Shown in pieces: positions 10,383-21,983 of a DNA stretch of 64,000 bases; position 1 is the stretch's first letter, and each line of letters starts with the position of its first letter. The stretch spans positions 17,469,901-17,533,900 of the forward strand of contig NC_056042.1 in assembly GCF_004379255.2 (NCBI RefSeq), in the 5' to 3' direction. Source of the stretch: Salvia splendens (Eukaryota > Streptophyta > Magnoliopsida > Lamiales > Lamiaceae). Both the position numbers and the translations under genes were made by a program. The notes below the pieces were generated by a model. It was given only the letters and a program-made list of their open reading frames with translations, was not told where the DNA came from and did not search any database.

Positions 10383-11771
10383 TGAAGGGGTTGGCAGCGG
10401 AAGCGTGCAGTAATTTACCGATCACATAAATTTGATCTATTTTGTAGATTATTTAGACAAATTCTATTCGCGTAATTATCACATGTATCATGCTCATAAC
10501 TTGAATTAAAACATGCTTTAGCATATAAGAACCCTAAAACATGCCGGAAGTAGCCAATTTACATTGTTGATTCAATCAAGAATCGATGATGGCTTGCGTC
10601 TTCTCCATGCGAAGATCTTCAGTACTCGACCTCGAACCTTCTGTCTGGTGTGTCGGACTATACGCTGATATTTGTGTGGGCAAATCTCACCAATGTACTA
10701 GGACTTGAGTAACAAAGACAGAACTCAGCTCACGGAAGAGGAAAAATTTTGAACTCTCTCGGGCCCAGTCAGGGATCTAAGGAAGAATTTAGAACAGGCC
10801 TCACCCAATTAGCGTTTTACTAATTAAATTGAACCCACAATTTAATATAAGCTTATATTGGAATATTACAAGCAGCCACTACAGAAGTAATATTGCACTG
10901 CCTTCCAAATCCAAAATTACAAGTATTCCGGGTTTCCTTTAATTGCATTTAATTTATTTCCCGTGCTTAAGATAGAAACATCCATTAATTAATTATTGTC
11001 TGCTATGGACTTAATTAATTAACATATTTTAATCTCAAAGAGTGGATTTTGCAAGAAACTCTTATTTATTATTCATAGAGTAATTAAACTCCAACTAGCT
11101 AGGTTCCGAATAAAAAAAGCTTGTTTCGAGCTCCTCTTGTGGATGTTATCAAACGAGACTCTCCTCGCGCACGATTCAATGTAACAGCAATCCTAGCACC
11201 GCTAGATAATGATCGCCACTACCCAATATACCTGGATCATTGGGTGACGAAAAACCCGCACCTTTGGTAAGTCAAAGTAGTAGATACTCAATATCGTATG
11301 CTCAATGCTAACGTACATTGATTAAGAAATTAATTATCAAGACCTCGTCTTTCAGTAGATAGCATAAAGACTCGTCTTGCTGTTAGATCCATTCAGTGCT
11401 ATACCACACCAACGTCATCTTATTTCAATAAGGCTTAGAAATAATCGGACTGACATTGCAACCTTTCTCGATAGGTAGTCTAGGCCTATCTAGGTTGTGA
11501 AATTCTTATTTTTCTTTGTTTAGAACTGACCGTGTTACCTTAAATTGGACAACGCCCACAAACAGTCTACTAAAACAAAGACTTAGACTTTGTTACGTTA
11601 GATTTTGTTATGTTTGCTGATATATTTAAATATGCAATAAACAACCACTAAATGTAAAACATAACAACATTATGACAAAAAATAATCTGTTGCATTTATT
11701 GGAAAATAACAATTAGAGTTTTACAGTATCCAATCACTCGAAAGGTGATTTCTAGTATACAAAACCCTAAC
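10383..11771 (-). repeat. Copia 3' LTR, with internal deletion
   Basis: 1389 bp against 1478 bp in its partner. Most of the difference is one 86-bp deletion at 10760/10761, matching 18146-18231 of the 5' LTR. The deleted part includes the TATA region. The third copy at 61140 retains the segment, so the loss is specific to this LTR. Confidence 0.92.
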
Positions 11772-11790
11772 AATCTCCCACTTATACTCA
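11772..11790 (-). promoter_or_regulatory. Copia polypurine tract
   Basis: Minus strand AGTATAAGTGGGAGAT runs directly into the LTR start TGTTAGGG. Confidence 0.65.
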
Positions 11791-11844
11791 AAACAGCTTT
11801 CGAGTATACAAAATGGTAGTGCACACGTCTAAAATTTCTCCCAC

Positions 11845-14800
11845 TTATACTGAAAGCGAGTTGAGGTCTTGAATGAGTCGAACGCCCATCCCTTCAATGT
11901 GGCACTCGAACGGTTTCACCGCCAAAGCCTTTGTAAAAGGATCTACCAGGTTGTTCTCTGACGCAATCTTGCCCACTTGTATGTCTCCTCTCTGCACTAT
12001 ATCCCTGATGATATGATACTTCCGCTCTATGTGTTTGCTCGCTTTGTGAGCTCTTGGTTCTTTCGAGTTTGCAACAGCATCAGAATTGTCACAATAAATG
12101 GTGATGCTCTTGGGCAGATTCGAAACCACGCCTAAATCCATAAGGAAGTTCTTGAACCATACAGCCTCTTTTGCAGCCTCCGAAGCGGCCACATACTCGG
12201 CTTCCATGGTCGAGTCCGCGATGCATTTCTGCTTCACACTCTTCCAAATTACGGCTCCACCTCCTAAGGTGAACATATAGCCTGAAGTAGATTTTCTCGA
12301 GTCCTGATCAGCTTGAAAGTCTGAGTCAGTACATCCCAAAGGACAGAGCTCGACTGCATTGTAAACTAGAGCATAATCCTTAGTCCGTTTAAGGTACTTG
12401 AGTATGTTCTTTACGGTAGTCCAATGTCCTTGGCCCGGATTCGACTGATACCTGGCCACCATGCCAACAACAAAGCAAATATCAGGTCTAGTACAAAGCA
12501 TAGCATACATGAAACTTCCAACTGCCGAAGCGTATGGAATCCTTCTCATTGCTTGTATCTCGACGGCGTTTTAGGGCACATCTCTTGAGATAAATGGATG
12601 CCGTGTCTAAAAGGTAAGAAATCTTTCTTGGCGTCCTGCATGCTAAAACGACTAAGTACTGTGTTGATGTAAGGTTCTTGAGATAAGCACAACATCTTCT
12701 TTTCTCGATTCCGAAGAACCTTGATCCCGAGGATGTGTCCCATATCCTTCATCTCGAACTGGTTCGACAACCATGTTCCTACTGATGACAATATCTTTTT
12801 ATTGTTTCCAATTAGAAGAATGTCATCAACATATAAACAAAGAACACCACATTCCACTTATCAACTTTCTTATACACGCAGCTTTCACTTGGGCACTTTT
12901 CGAATCCAAATTTGTGAACAGTTTGATCGAAACATTGGTTCCACGATCTAGATGCTTGCTTGAGGCCATAAATGGCCTTCTTAAGCTTCCAAACCATGTG
13001 TTCTTTGCCCTTTATGGCATATCCTTCAGGTTGTTCCGTGTAGATGGTCTCCTCAAGACCGCCGTTTAGAAACGCAGTCTTAACGTCCATCTGTCATACA
13101 TCCCAATCCATATAAGCTGCACTAGACAATAGTATCCGGATCGATTTGAGCATGGCCACTAGGGAGAAGGTCTCGTCATAATCGACGCCTTCCTTTTGGG
13201 TATACCCCTTGGCCACTAGTCTTGCCTTAAAGAATTTAACTCGTCCATCGGGTCCACGTTTACGCTTATATATCCACTTGCTCCCAATGGCAGTACAACC
13301 TTCAGGTAGGACGGACAAATCGTAGACGTCATTGTCTATCATAGATTGTAGTTCCGAATCCATTGCTTTCACCCATTCGCAATGATCGACATCTGCCTGT
13401 GCCTCCGCAAAGTTCCAGGGATCTAATACATTGCTGTCCGAGGAGTGATCCATAGATTCTCCCAAACCAATGTATCTGTCGGGCTCATGCGAGACCCTCC
13501 CACTGCGGCGCGGCACTACAATATTTTGAGTAGAAGTTGAAGTTTCGGGAATTGTTTGTACACTTGGTACTTGTTCTTGGTTAATAAAACTTGTGACAGA
13601 AGTTAGCTCATCAAGAGCCACTTCACTGCTGGGTTTATGATTCATTACATAGTCTTCCTCTAAGAATATCGCGTGAGTACTCACAATGACTTTCTTGTCT
13701 CGGAGACTAAAGAATTCATAACCTTTCGTCCCTTTGGGGTATCCTATAAACAAACATACCTCCGTCCTTGATCCTAGCTTAGTTGGATCCTTTTCCAATA
13801 CATGAGCCGGGCAACCCCAAATCTTGAGATGTGCTAGATTGGGCTTGCGCCCAGTCCACAACTCATAAGGAGTAGTAGGTACGGATTTTGATGGTAAATT
13901 GTCTAAAATATGGCTTGCAGAAAGCAAGGCATGTCCCCAAAACGAAATAGGCAGACGTGCATAACTCATCATCGATCGAACCATATTTAACAAGGTCCTG
14001 TTCCTTCTTTCAGCCACGCCGTTCTGCTGGGGCGTGCCCGGTGCAGTCAGTTGGGATTCAATACCCGACTCCGATAAGTAGTCCAAAAATTCGGCACTGA
14101 GGTATTCGCCTCCATGATCATATCGTAGGCTTTTGATATTCTTTCCATGATACTTCTCCACAAGAGTCTTAAAGTCTTTAAACTTGTCAAAAGACTCTGA
14201 CTTGTGACGCATCAAATAGACATATCCAATTTTCGAGAAGTCATCAATAAATGTGATGAAGTATCGAAAACTACCTCTTGCCTCCGTACACATTGGTCCA
14301 CATACATCGGAATGAACGAGCTCAAGTACTTCCTTGGCCCTATTGCCCTTAGCCTTAAAAGGCCTCTTGGTCATCTTGTCTTCTAAGCATGACTCACACT
14401 TATGAAAAGGTTCCTCCTCTAGACCTTTAATAAGATCTTGTTGAACAAGAGAATGTATCATCCTTTCATTTGCATGACCAAGTCTAAGGTGTCATAAGTA
14501 CGTTTCGTTCATTGAACTTGAAGGTTACTTTCGTTTCTTTGAAATTTTCGATGTTGTATTGAGTTCTGATTTGCGATTACTAAATTGTGTAGAAGTGATT
14601 GTGTACAGATTGTTTTCCATGATACCACGACAGATATAAGAACCATCTTTCTTAATAACGCAGTTGTCATTAAAAGAAATCGAATATCCATCATAAACCA
14701 ATTTAGAAACTGAAATTAAATTTCTTCTAAAAGAAAGTATCAACAAACATTCTTCAAAATAAAAAATCTATCACTACTAAAACGCAAATAAATGTCTTCC

Positions 14801-15791
14801 ACTGCAACAGCCGCCACTTTGGTAGCGTCACCCAGCTGGACTTCGATCTCACGATCATGTAGCCGTCTTGTCACCTGCATTAAGTCAGGATCAAAACAAA
14901 TATGATCAGTGGCTTCTGTGTCAATAACCCAAGTGCAAGTAGATGTCAAAGTCAAACATGACTCAACTACTAAAGCTTGGTGCATACCTGTAGCCTTGCC
15001 CCTTTTAGGACAGTCTGGCTTCCAATGCCCCTTTTCTCCGCACTTGAAACACTTCCCCGAGGGCTTCTTGTTTGCCCTTTTCTTCTTCTTTCCCTTAGCC
15101 ATTTTGCCCGATTATGAGTTCGGTGCCTTCTTTTTCCTTTGCTAGGCTTGAAGCCAGAGGAACGAGGTGCCGAAGTCATCATGGTAGCCTTAGCCTGGAC
15201 CATAAGGTCCTCTGCTGACTGAAGTTCAGTCAATAGTTCTTCCAAGGTGTAATTCCTTTTGTTCATCTCAAAGTTGAGCTTGAACTGCTGGAAGCTTTGG
15301 GGAAGACTTTGAAGGATGATTGTTACCTGGGACTCGGGATCGATCGTCCCTCCCAACACCTCAATCTGGTTGAGGTGGCCCATCATCTCGAGGACATGAT
15401 CCCTCACAGACGAGCCCTCCTTCATTGTCTTCGACATGATACTCCGAAAGGCTTGAGACTTAGCCGTTCGATTCTGAGTACCAAAAAGATTCTTGAGATT
15501 CTGCATAATTTCAGTGGCAGTTTCCATGGCAGAATGCTGATGCTTGAGTACTGAAGACATAGATGCCAACATGTAGCACTTAGCCATCTCATTCGCCTTA
15601 TGCCACTTTCTATGTGCATCTCTGAGTCCTACCGCAGCGTTAACCGCCGGTACTGGAGGTCGCGGGGTTATGAGCACAAAGTTGTACTCTTCAGCTGTAA
15701 GAACGATGTCCAAATTTTATTTCCATTCTATGTAATTTTTGCCCTCTAGTTTGTTTTCTTTGAGAATTGCAGAAAGAGGATTGAACGACAT
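11845..15791 (-). pseudogene. Copia gag-pol polyprotein, inactivated
   Basis: The start is the ATG at 15791-15789 (MSFNPLSAILKENKLEG). A stop follows about 24 codons in, and the gag body continues to about 14970. The CCHC knuckle CFKCGEKGHWKPDC lies near 15040 in a shifted frame. The protease site reads DTEATDH near 14900 where the family has D-T/S-G, so the catalytic glycine is changed. The integrase (14461-13094) has HKCESC, the DDFS segment and GTPQQNGVAERRNRTLL. The RT starts after an in-frame TGA just before QMDVKTAFLNG, where the family has Trp; YVDD is at about 12830. RNase H (12549-11845) has the STMEAEYVAASEAAKE motif. A further frameshift joins RT to RNase H. It resembles Tnt1-type Copia polyproteins. 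Confidence 0.93.
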
Positions 15792-16151
15792 TGTGACGAT
15801 TTGAATTGCACTGCAAAACAGAGTATTTTACTATTTGTCATAAACTTATGTAAGAAATTTGATTAGATTAACCATAAAACTTTTCAAAATCTTACAACTG
15901 TAAAATTAAAATTTTGTACCCTCCAGAGGAAGTCAATACACATTAAAATCTTACAATATTACTGGTCACAACACCGAAGAATAGTCTAGAGACCACAGAG
16001 TGGCATGGCCGCCTAATGTTGCCTAAGCAAGACCACCGAATTTAGCATTACAGAATCTCATTTCTACAACACACTCCCATAACAATGCTTATGTGCTGCT
16101 AACAAGACCAAGCTATCTCATAAATCTTGTGTGAACTTCTGAATCTCGTAG

Positions 16152-16304
16152 TTTCTTAGGATTATTGTCCCCACAGAGCAGGTGGCGATAATATTGGAAA
16201 CTACATTCTAGTTCATACCATTTATATTTGAGAAGTCCGCCATATGAACTTGCTATTTCTTAGGATTATTGTCCCTACAGTGCAGGTGGCGATAATATTA
16301 GAAA
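16152..16304. repeat. Two copies of a 49-bp segment in the Copia leader
   Basis: TTTCTTAGGATTATTGTCCC, followed by CAGGTGGCGATAATATT, occurs at 16152-16200 and again at about 16255-16304. The copies differ at a few bases. Confidence 0.85.
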
Positions 16305-16909
16305 AAGGCTTCATAAATTGCAGACCAATTGGTGGAGACCATATACAAACGTTGAGTTCGTAATTATAGCTTAGATATTTGGGTTATGGTTTTTCTTTAA
16401 TTATCCTTAGCCTTAGGCCAGAAAAAGGCTTGATTAAATTCTGTTGGTATTTAATTTGCTGGATAATTAAATCTTTTATTAATTGGTATCTTCCTTTAGG
16501 AAATTATTGTTCTAGAATATAATTTTTATTCATGTCTACTATAAGATATGTCTAAAATAAATTATTTAATTATTAATAAGACATGAAAAATTAAATTTAA
16601 ATTAATTCCATTGTTCAAGATTAGGAAGAGATATTTTATTATTTAATGTATTCATACATATCTATCCTTTTTAGGATCTTAGATATATAAATATTAGGAA
16701 ACAATTAAATTATTCTCATCTATATCATCTAGGAATTAGAATAATATTATTTATTTCCATAGATATAGAAAATAATAAAAATATTCCTAAAATCTAGGCA
16801 AATCATTCAAAAATATTTTATTTCCATTAAATAATAATATTTTAATGATATCTTTTTATAAAATAATTAAATAATCATTAAAATAATCCTTCATCTTTAT
16901 CTCTTCGTA

Positions 16910-17640
16910 CGAGGTTCGCACGAACGATGAACTACGAAGACCCGACGAGTTTGTCGTCGAATCACGACGCACGTAGCGTCTCGGCCACCGGCGCGAAGGT
17001 GGCGCGCCAGCGTCTCGGCCCGTCGAGCCATCGGGTGTCGTCGCGTCTCGGCCAGCGGCGAGCGCCCGTCTCAGTCTTGTCGACCGTCGGGTGCCGACGC
17101 GTCTCGGCCAGCTGCGAGTGCCCGTTGCCGACGCTTCTCAGCCGTCTCGGCACGTCGGGTGACGCGGTCCTCGGCCAGCAGCGCGCACGACGGTGGCGCT
17201 GCTCTTGGCTAGTTGCTGTCGCCCGTCTCGGCCTATCCGAGCGACGATGCTCCCATCCCAGCGGCACACGGCGTGTGACTCGGCACGTCCGTCTCGGCTA
17301 GTGGCTCGGGACTCCATCTCGGACCTTCCGCCTAGGGTTGGAGTTCCCTCGCGCCTCGGTGTCTCGGCCGGTGCTCGGTCGAACCGCCGCACCACACCAG
17401 CATTCATGTCGGTCTTGACGCAGGTGCGTCTGGGGCATGCGATCTAGGCCTGCGACGCGCACGAGCGCTCGGTCATCCGCGCGTCGCCACATGATCGTGG
17501 CTCCCTGGCTCCCACTGTCTCGACATCCCTACCTTGATCGCGCGTGGTGCGATCCGTCTCGGCGCGAACGCCGACGGATTGTACGTCTCGTACGATCGAG
17601 CAATTCAAGTTCTTTGATTCGATAGTTCTTGAGTTCATCA
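16910..17640. repeat. GC-rich degenerate minisatellite (GTCTCGGCC motif)
   Basis: Roughly 700 bp of CpG-dense DNA inside an AT-rich leader. GTCTCGGCC or near variants (CTCGGCA, CTCGGCT, CTCAGTC) recur about fifteen times at irregular spacing of 20-60 bp. Both strands have overlapping open frames rich in Arg, Ser and Ala, as expected from composition, and no domain is visible. The borders are sharp at about 16905 and 17645. Confidence 0.8.
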
Positions 17641-17747
17641 TGCATATTAAATTAAACAAAACACCAAGAACATGCTTCGCAATTAAATTGGACATGTATA
17701 CATGAATTTCGCGAAATTTAAATCCAAATAATCAGAGCCAAAGACTG

Positions 17748-17761
17748 GCTCTAATATCAAC
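17748..17761 (-). promoter_or_regulatory. Copia primer-binding site
   Basis: The minus strand after the 5' LTR reads GTTGATATTAGAGCCA, close to TTGGTATCAGAGCCA, the complement of plant tRNA-iMet, with about two changes. Confidence 0.7.
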
Positions 17762-19239
17762 TGAAGGGGTTGGCAGCGGAAGCGTGCAGTAATTTACCGA
17801 TTACATAAATTTGATCTATTTAGCAGATTATTTAGACAAATTCTATTCGCGTAATTATCACATGTATCATGCTCATTACTTGAATTAAAACATGTTTTAG
17901 CATATAAGATCCCTAAAACATGCTTACTACGGAAGTAACCAATTTACCTCGTTGATTCAATCAAGAATCGATGATGGCTTGCGTCTTCTCCACATGAAGA
18001 TCTTCAGTACTCGACCTCGGACCTTCTGGCTGGTGTCCTGGACTATACGCTGATATTTGTGTGGGCAAATCTCACCAACGTACTAGGACTTGAACAACGA
18101 AGACAGAACTCAGCTCACGGAGGAGGCAAAATTTCGAACTCTCTCTTTCTCTGAGGGGGACGAAAATTCTCAACAAAAATTATTGTCTTTTCTGTCTCCT
18201 TTATTCTCCTATTTATATTAAGTCACATATTGGGCCCAGTCAGGGATCTAAGGAAAAATTTGGAACATGCATCACCCAATTAGCTTTTTACTAATTAAAT
18301 TGAACCCACAATTTAATATAAGCTTATATTGGAATATTACAAGCAACCACTACAGAAGTAATATTGCACTGCCTTCCAAATCCGAAATTATAAGTATTCC
18401 GAGTTTCCTTTAATTGCATTTAATTTATTTCCCGCGCTTAAGATTGAAACATCCATTAATTAATTATTGTCTGCTATGGACTTAATTAATTAACATATTT
18501 TAATCTCCAATATTAGACTTAGCAACTCTTATTTATTATTTATAGAGTAATTAAACTCCAACTAGCTAGGTTCCGAATAATAAAAGCTTGTTTAGAGCTC
18601 CTCTTGTGGATGTTATCAAACGAGACTCTCCTCGCGCACGATTCAACGTAATAGCAATCCTAGCACCGCTAGATAATGATCGCCACTACCCAATATACCT
18701 GGATCGTTGGGTGACGAAAAACCCGCACCTTTGGTAAGTCAAAGTAGTAGATACTCAATAACGTATGCTCAATGCTAACGTACATTGATTAAGAAATTAA
18801 TTATCTAGACCTCGCCTTTCAGTAGATAGCATAAAGACTCGTCTTGCTGATAGATCCATTAAGTGCTATACCACACAAACGTCATCTTATTTCTATAAGG
18901 CTTAGAAATAATGGGACTGACATTGCAACCTTTCACGATATGTAGTCTAGGCCTACCTAGGTTGTGAAATTCTTATTTTTCTTTGTTTAGAACTGACCGT
19001 GTTACCTTAAATTGGACGACGCCCACAACCGGTCTACTAAAACAAAGACTTAGACTTTGTTACGTTAGACTTTGTTATGTTTGCTTATACATTTAAATAT
19101 GCAATAAACAACCATTAAATGTAAAACATAACAACATTATGATAAAAAATAATCTGTTGCATTTATGTGAAAATAACAATTAGAGTTTTACAGTATCCAA
19201 TCACTCGAAAGGTGATTTCTAGTATACAAAACCCTAACA
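17762..19239 (-). repeat. Copia 5' LTR
   Basis: 1478 bp, ending ...AAACCCTAACA on the plus strand and followed by the TSD GTTTA. It retains the TATA segment that the 3' LTR has lost. Confidence 0.93.
18205..18222 (-). promoter_or_regulatory. TATA box of Copia 5' LTR
   Basis: Minus-strand TTAATATAAATAGGAG, a good TATA box. It lies within the 86-bp segment missing from the 3' LTR. Confidence 0.6.
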
Positions 19240-19495
19240 GTTTAGTGAATTAAATTATTAATAGTAAAGTAGGAGAGAGTAAAGTAAGAAAGAGAAAGAG
19301 AGAAAAAAGTAAGAGAGGGGATAAAGTAATAAAAAGAAAGAGATAATAAAGTAAGAGAGAGGATAAAGTAGGAGAGATAAGGGGATAAAGTAGGAGAGAT
19401 GAGTGAGTTGATTGTTGCCAAAAAAGGAAACGTCTCACTTAGACTGGACGTACCAAAAAGGAAAACGTCTCAGTTAGGCTGGGACGGAGGGAGTA

Positions 19496-19735
19496 GTACT
19501 TACTCCGTTTTCCAAAAATAAAAATTATTTCCTTTTTGGTCCATTACATAAAAATAAGAACTTCCTATTTTAAGAAATGGACACCACAACCCAGTCCGCT
19601 AATACTAATTCCATTACTTTTATTTTTTTTATCTCTCTTACTTTACCCATTTTATTTCTTTCGTTCTCTTATTTTACAAATTTTACATTAAACTCGTACA
19701 ATTTCCAAAGTTTCTAGTGGAGAATATAATTTGAG
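19496..19735. mobile_element. Probable decayed MITE
   Basis: It starts ACTCCGTTTTCCAAAAATAA, a weak version of the ACTCCCTCCGTCC end, directly beside the previous MITE. The right end is not clear. Confidence 0.4.
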
Positions 19736-20064
19736 AATTATTAATATGAAATTTTATGATTTAAATATTTATTTTTTTAAAATATGTAATTTCTTAATAA
19801 ATAAAATTAATTTTTTAATTTATTCACATAAGAATTTAATTAGAATCTATAATTGCGATTAATTGTAATAGGAAAAAAAATAATAACAAATGGTACCCAT
19901 CAACAGTGGGAGAGAAGGAAAATTGAAAATAACATAAAATTAGTGAAATGTGCTAGGTCAAATTATTTGATACTATTAAAATATAAAATGACAATTTTAA
20001 CCTTTAAACGATGAACTTAAACTAAAAATAATTAAAATGAACTAACTTCAGTTAGCCTTATATA
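19736..20064. other. AT-rich spacer
   Basis: Very AT-rich, with no ORF or recognisable repeat. Confidence 0.5.
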
Positions 20065-20358
20065 TTCACTTCATCCCGGTTAAGATGACACATTTCTTAG
20101 CCGACATGAAATTTTAAGAGTTGTTGGTTAATGGTGTTAATTGAAGATAGAAAAAGTAGATGAAAGCATTAAATGAAGAGAGAGAGTAGGCGTAAGTAGT
20201 AAATGATGAGAGAAAGGGAGTTGAATATTTAATTGAAGAGAAAAAAAAGTGGTTGAGTGCATTAATTAGAGAGAGAAAGTTGCAAAAATAGAAATGTGTC
20301 TTATTGATTGTGACAAACTAAAAAAGAAAGTAAGTCATCTTAGATGGGACAAATGGAG
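20065..20358. mobile_element. MITE, Tc1/mariner-like
   Basis: The left end TTCATCCCGGTTAAGATGAC has its inverse at the right, GTCATCTTAGATGGGAC then AAATGGAG. TA is on both sides (20063-20064 and 20359-20360). It is related to the copy at 1-200. Confidence 0.8.
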
Positions 20359-20369
20359 TATTAGATATT

Positions 20370-20590
20370 TCCTCCGTTAGTGAAAGGTATATACAAGGGT
20401 TTTAATGTATAATTGATAAAGTAAAAGAGAGGTAGAGAGATGATAGTGAAAGTAGTGTTAGTGGAGAGTGAGGTCCACATTAGTAGTAGAGTAGTTGGAT
20501 TTCTAAAATTCGAAAGTAAATACTTTTCGGTAACGTACTAAATAAGAAATACATAAGAAATAATCACTAGGCTCACCGGTGGATACCCTT
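20370..20590. repeat. Dispersed repeat, copy 1 (MITE-like)
   Basis: The block from about 20440 (GGTCCACATTAGTAGTAGAG onward) recurs with few changes at 43103-43270, on the other side of the Harbinger element and in the same orientation. The left tip CCTCCGTTAGTGAAAGG looks like a MITE end. Confidence 0.65.
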
Positions 20591-20837
20591 GATATAATAA
20601 AAAAGAGGTAGAGAGTGTTGGAAGAGTTGATATTAAGGAGTTGCATGAAGAACATGCTGATGCTGACATGGATTCATGCAATGCTGGAAAAGAGAGTGCA
20701 CGAGATTGCTTTAAGGATGAGAGCACGGGATCAAAGCCATTGCCAGCTATTGGATCAGGGGACCGCATTTGTACCTTCAAGGACGTGTTGATGAGAGGAC
20801 TAAAGGAGAGAGACGTTAGTTAGGATTAGCAACCTTA
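20591..20837 (+). other. Short unassigned ORF region
   Basis: A 60-codon plus frame (20641-20823) reads GSKPLPAIGSGDRICTFKDV near its end. Its composition looks protein-like, but I recognise no family and see no start context or partner exon. It could be the tail of a retroelement or host exon cut off by the Harbinger insertion. Confidence 0.25.
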
Positions 20838-21472
20838 GGAGTCGTTTGGTTACTTAGATGGTTTCAACCAGATTAAATAAACCATGTCATGGCAGATGGG
20901 TTTTGGGCCTAGATGGGTTATGAAACCCACCGTTTTGTTAATAGAAGTCAGTGTAGGAAAATAAACACATAGGACGTTTGGTTGCCATTTTTTAATTGAG
21001 TTAAGCAGCCTAAATGACACGTATGCTCCTAACTTATTAGACCTAATCAAATATATTTCCAAATCGCAGTAGTTCTGAAATTTATCACGGGAGAAGGCTC
21101 TCACTTTGGCGCCTTCAGGAGAAAGCTCAACTTCGTCGTCGCACGGAGTTCACTTCTCATCGTAGGTAGCTACTATCTCACTTCATACAGAGAAGAGATA
21201 TGTGGAATATTTTCAAATTTACAATGGTGCAGAGATGGTGTATATTTTTTTTGTGCCTTGATATTTTTGTGGCTCGGTAGGAAAGTTTTCATCGAGATAT
21301 CCTTGTTATTGTCTGTTGGTGGCCTTCTGTTGTATATTAATTTCTTGTCACCCAATGTATAGCAACAATCCGTATTATGCACACAAGTTCATGTCCCAAC
21401 TGGTGTTTCTTCTATGGAGTATTTTACTGATTCTATTTGATAAATTATTTGTCATTTAATTTTCCAGAAACT

Positions 21473-21983
21473 ATGGCAGACTATCGACAATTTTCACCTT
21501 CAGTTCCTTCAGCTAATTTAAGCCAAGGCACTCAAGGTCAGTACGTTGTCATCCATCCCCGCTCACCTCCACATTCCCCACTAATTTTTGTGACAGCCCG
21601 GTTAACAAATTTACTCGAACAAGTGTTATATATTTATTCTCCTATTATAGAAAGCAACCAATATCGAAGAACCAGCTACCGCAAGTGTGACAGAGCAAGA
21701 CGGAGTTGGTCAGACCGTGAAGATGTTGCTCTTATTGATGCACTGAAGGAGTTGGTGGCTCAAGGATGGAAATCTGATAATGGATTCCGTTCAGGGTATC
21801 AGAAGAAGCTCAAGCATTGGTTGAAGATGGACTTCCCCAACACTGATCTAGAGGTTAGCCCGCACATCACTTCTACGATATCAGCATGGAAGAAGAACTA
21901 CTACTCACTTTCCCAGATCCTCGAGAGGAGCGGTGTTGGTTTTAACGAACATGGTGATTTCAGAATTCATTGTGATGACGACT
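21473..21983 (+). pseudogene. Harbinger Myb/SANT-like protein, 3'-truncated
   Basis: The frame starts MADYRQFSPSVPSANLSQ at 21473. RRSWSDREDVALIDALKELV opens a Myb/SANT-like helix set. It continues with GWKSDNGFRSGY, LKHWLKMDFP, PHITSTISAWKKNYYSLSQI and GVGFNEHGDFRIHCDD, the usual layout of the DNA-binding partner of PIF/Harbinger transposases. It stops where the Gypsy remnant begins, so the C-terminal half is missing. The stretch 21537-21650 is bounded by AG|GTCAG and TATAG|A and could be an intron, although it is open. The partner protein normally helps the transposase bind the ends and enter the nucleus (known for the superfamily). Confidence 0.85.

Larger units (their letters stand above)
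15792..17747 (-). other. Copia untranslated leader, about 2 kb
   Basis: A very AT-rich stretch (15850-16900) is followed, away from gag, by a GC-rich repeat tract (16910-17640). No ORF here has a recognisable domain. The leader is long for a Copia element. Confidence 0.7.
10383..19239 (-). mobile_element. Ty1/Copia LTR retrotransposon
   Basis: LTRs at 10383-11771 and 17762-19239, with the 5-bp TSD GTTTA at 10378-10382 and 19240-19244. Coding is on the minus strand, so the right LTR is 5'. The primer site beside it matches tRNA-iMet with about two changes. The domain order gag-protease-integrase-RT-RNase H is the Copia order. A 2-kb leader separates the 5' LTR from gag. The element is dead: several stops and frameshifts and an altered protease site. 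A related LTR fragment is at 60760-62053. Confidence 0.95.
10317..19493. mobile_element. MITE split by the Copia insertion (10317-10382 + 19245-19493)
   Basis: The left end, ACCTCTGTCCCGGCCTAAGC then GAGACGTTT, pairs with the right end AAACGTCTCAGTTAGGC then TGGGACGGAGGG. TA lies at both outer borders. Without the Copia element the MITE is about 310 bp and purine-rich on the plus strand. The Copia TSD GTTTA lies inside it. Confidence 0.85.

Noticed and set aside
16910..17640. CpG island promoter of a host gene
   Set aside because: The tract lies between the 5' LTR and gag of a Copia element with intact target duplications, and no host exon is nearby.
16927..17695. Several overlapping ORFs in the GC-rich tract
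   Set aside because: They are long on both strands only because GC-rich repeats have few stop codons. No domain, start context or conservation is visible.
19250..19440. Purine-rich tract (GAGAGAGTAAAGTAAG) as a regulatory GAGA element
   Set aside because: It is the body of the MITE split by the Copia element. Such GAGA-rich bodies are usual for this MITE group.
20641..20823. Possible host exon
   Set aside because: Only 60 codons, no splice partner and no family recognised. Kept as an unassigned region only.
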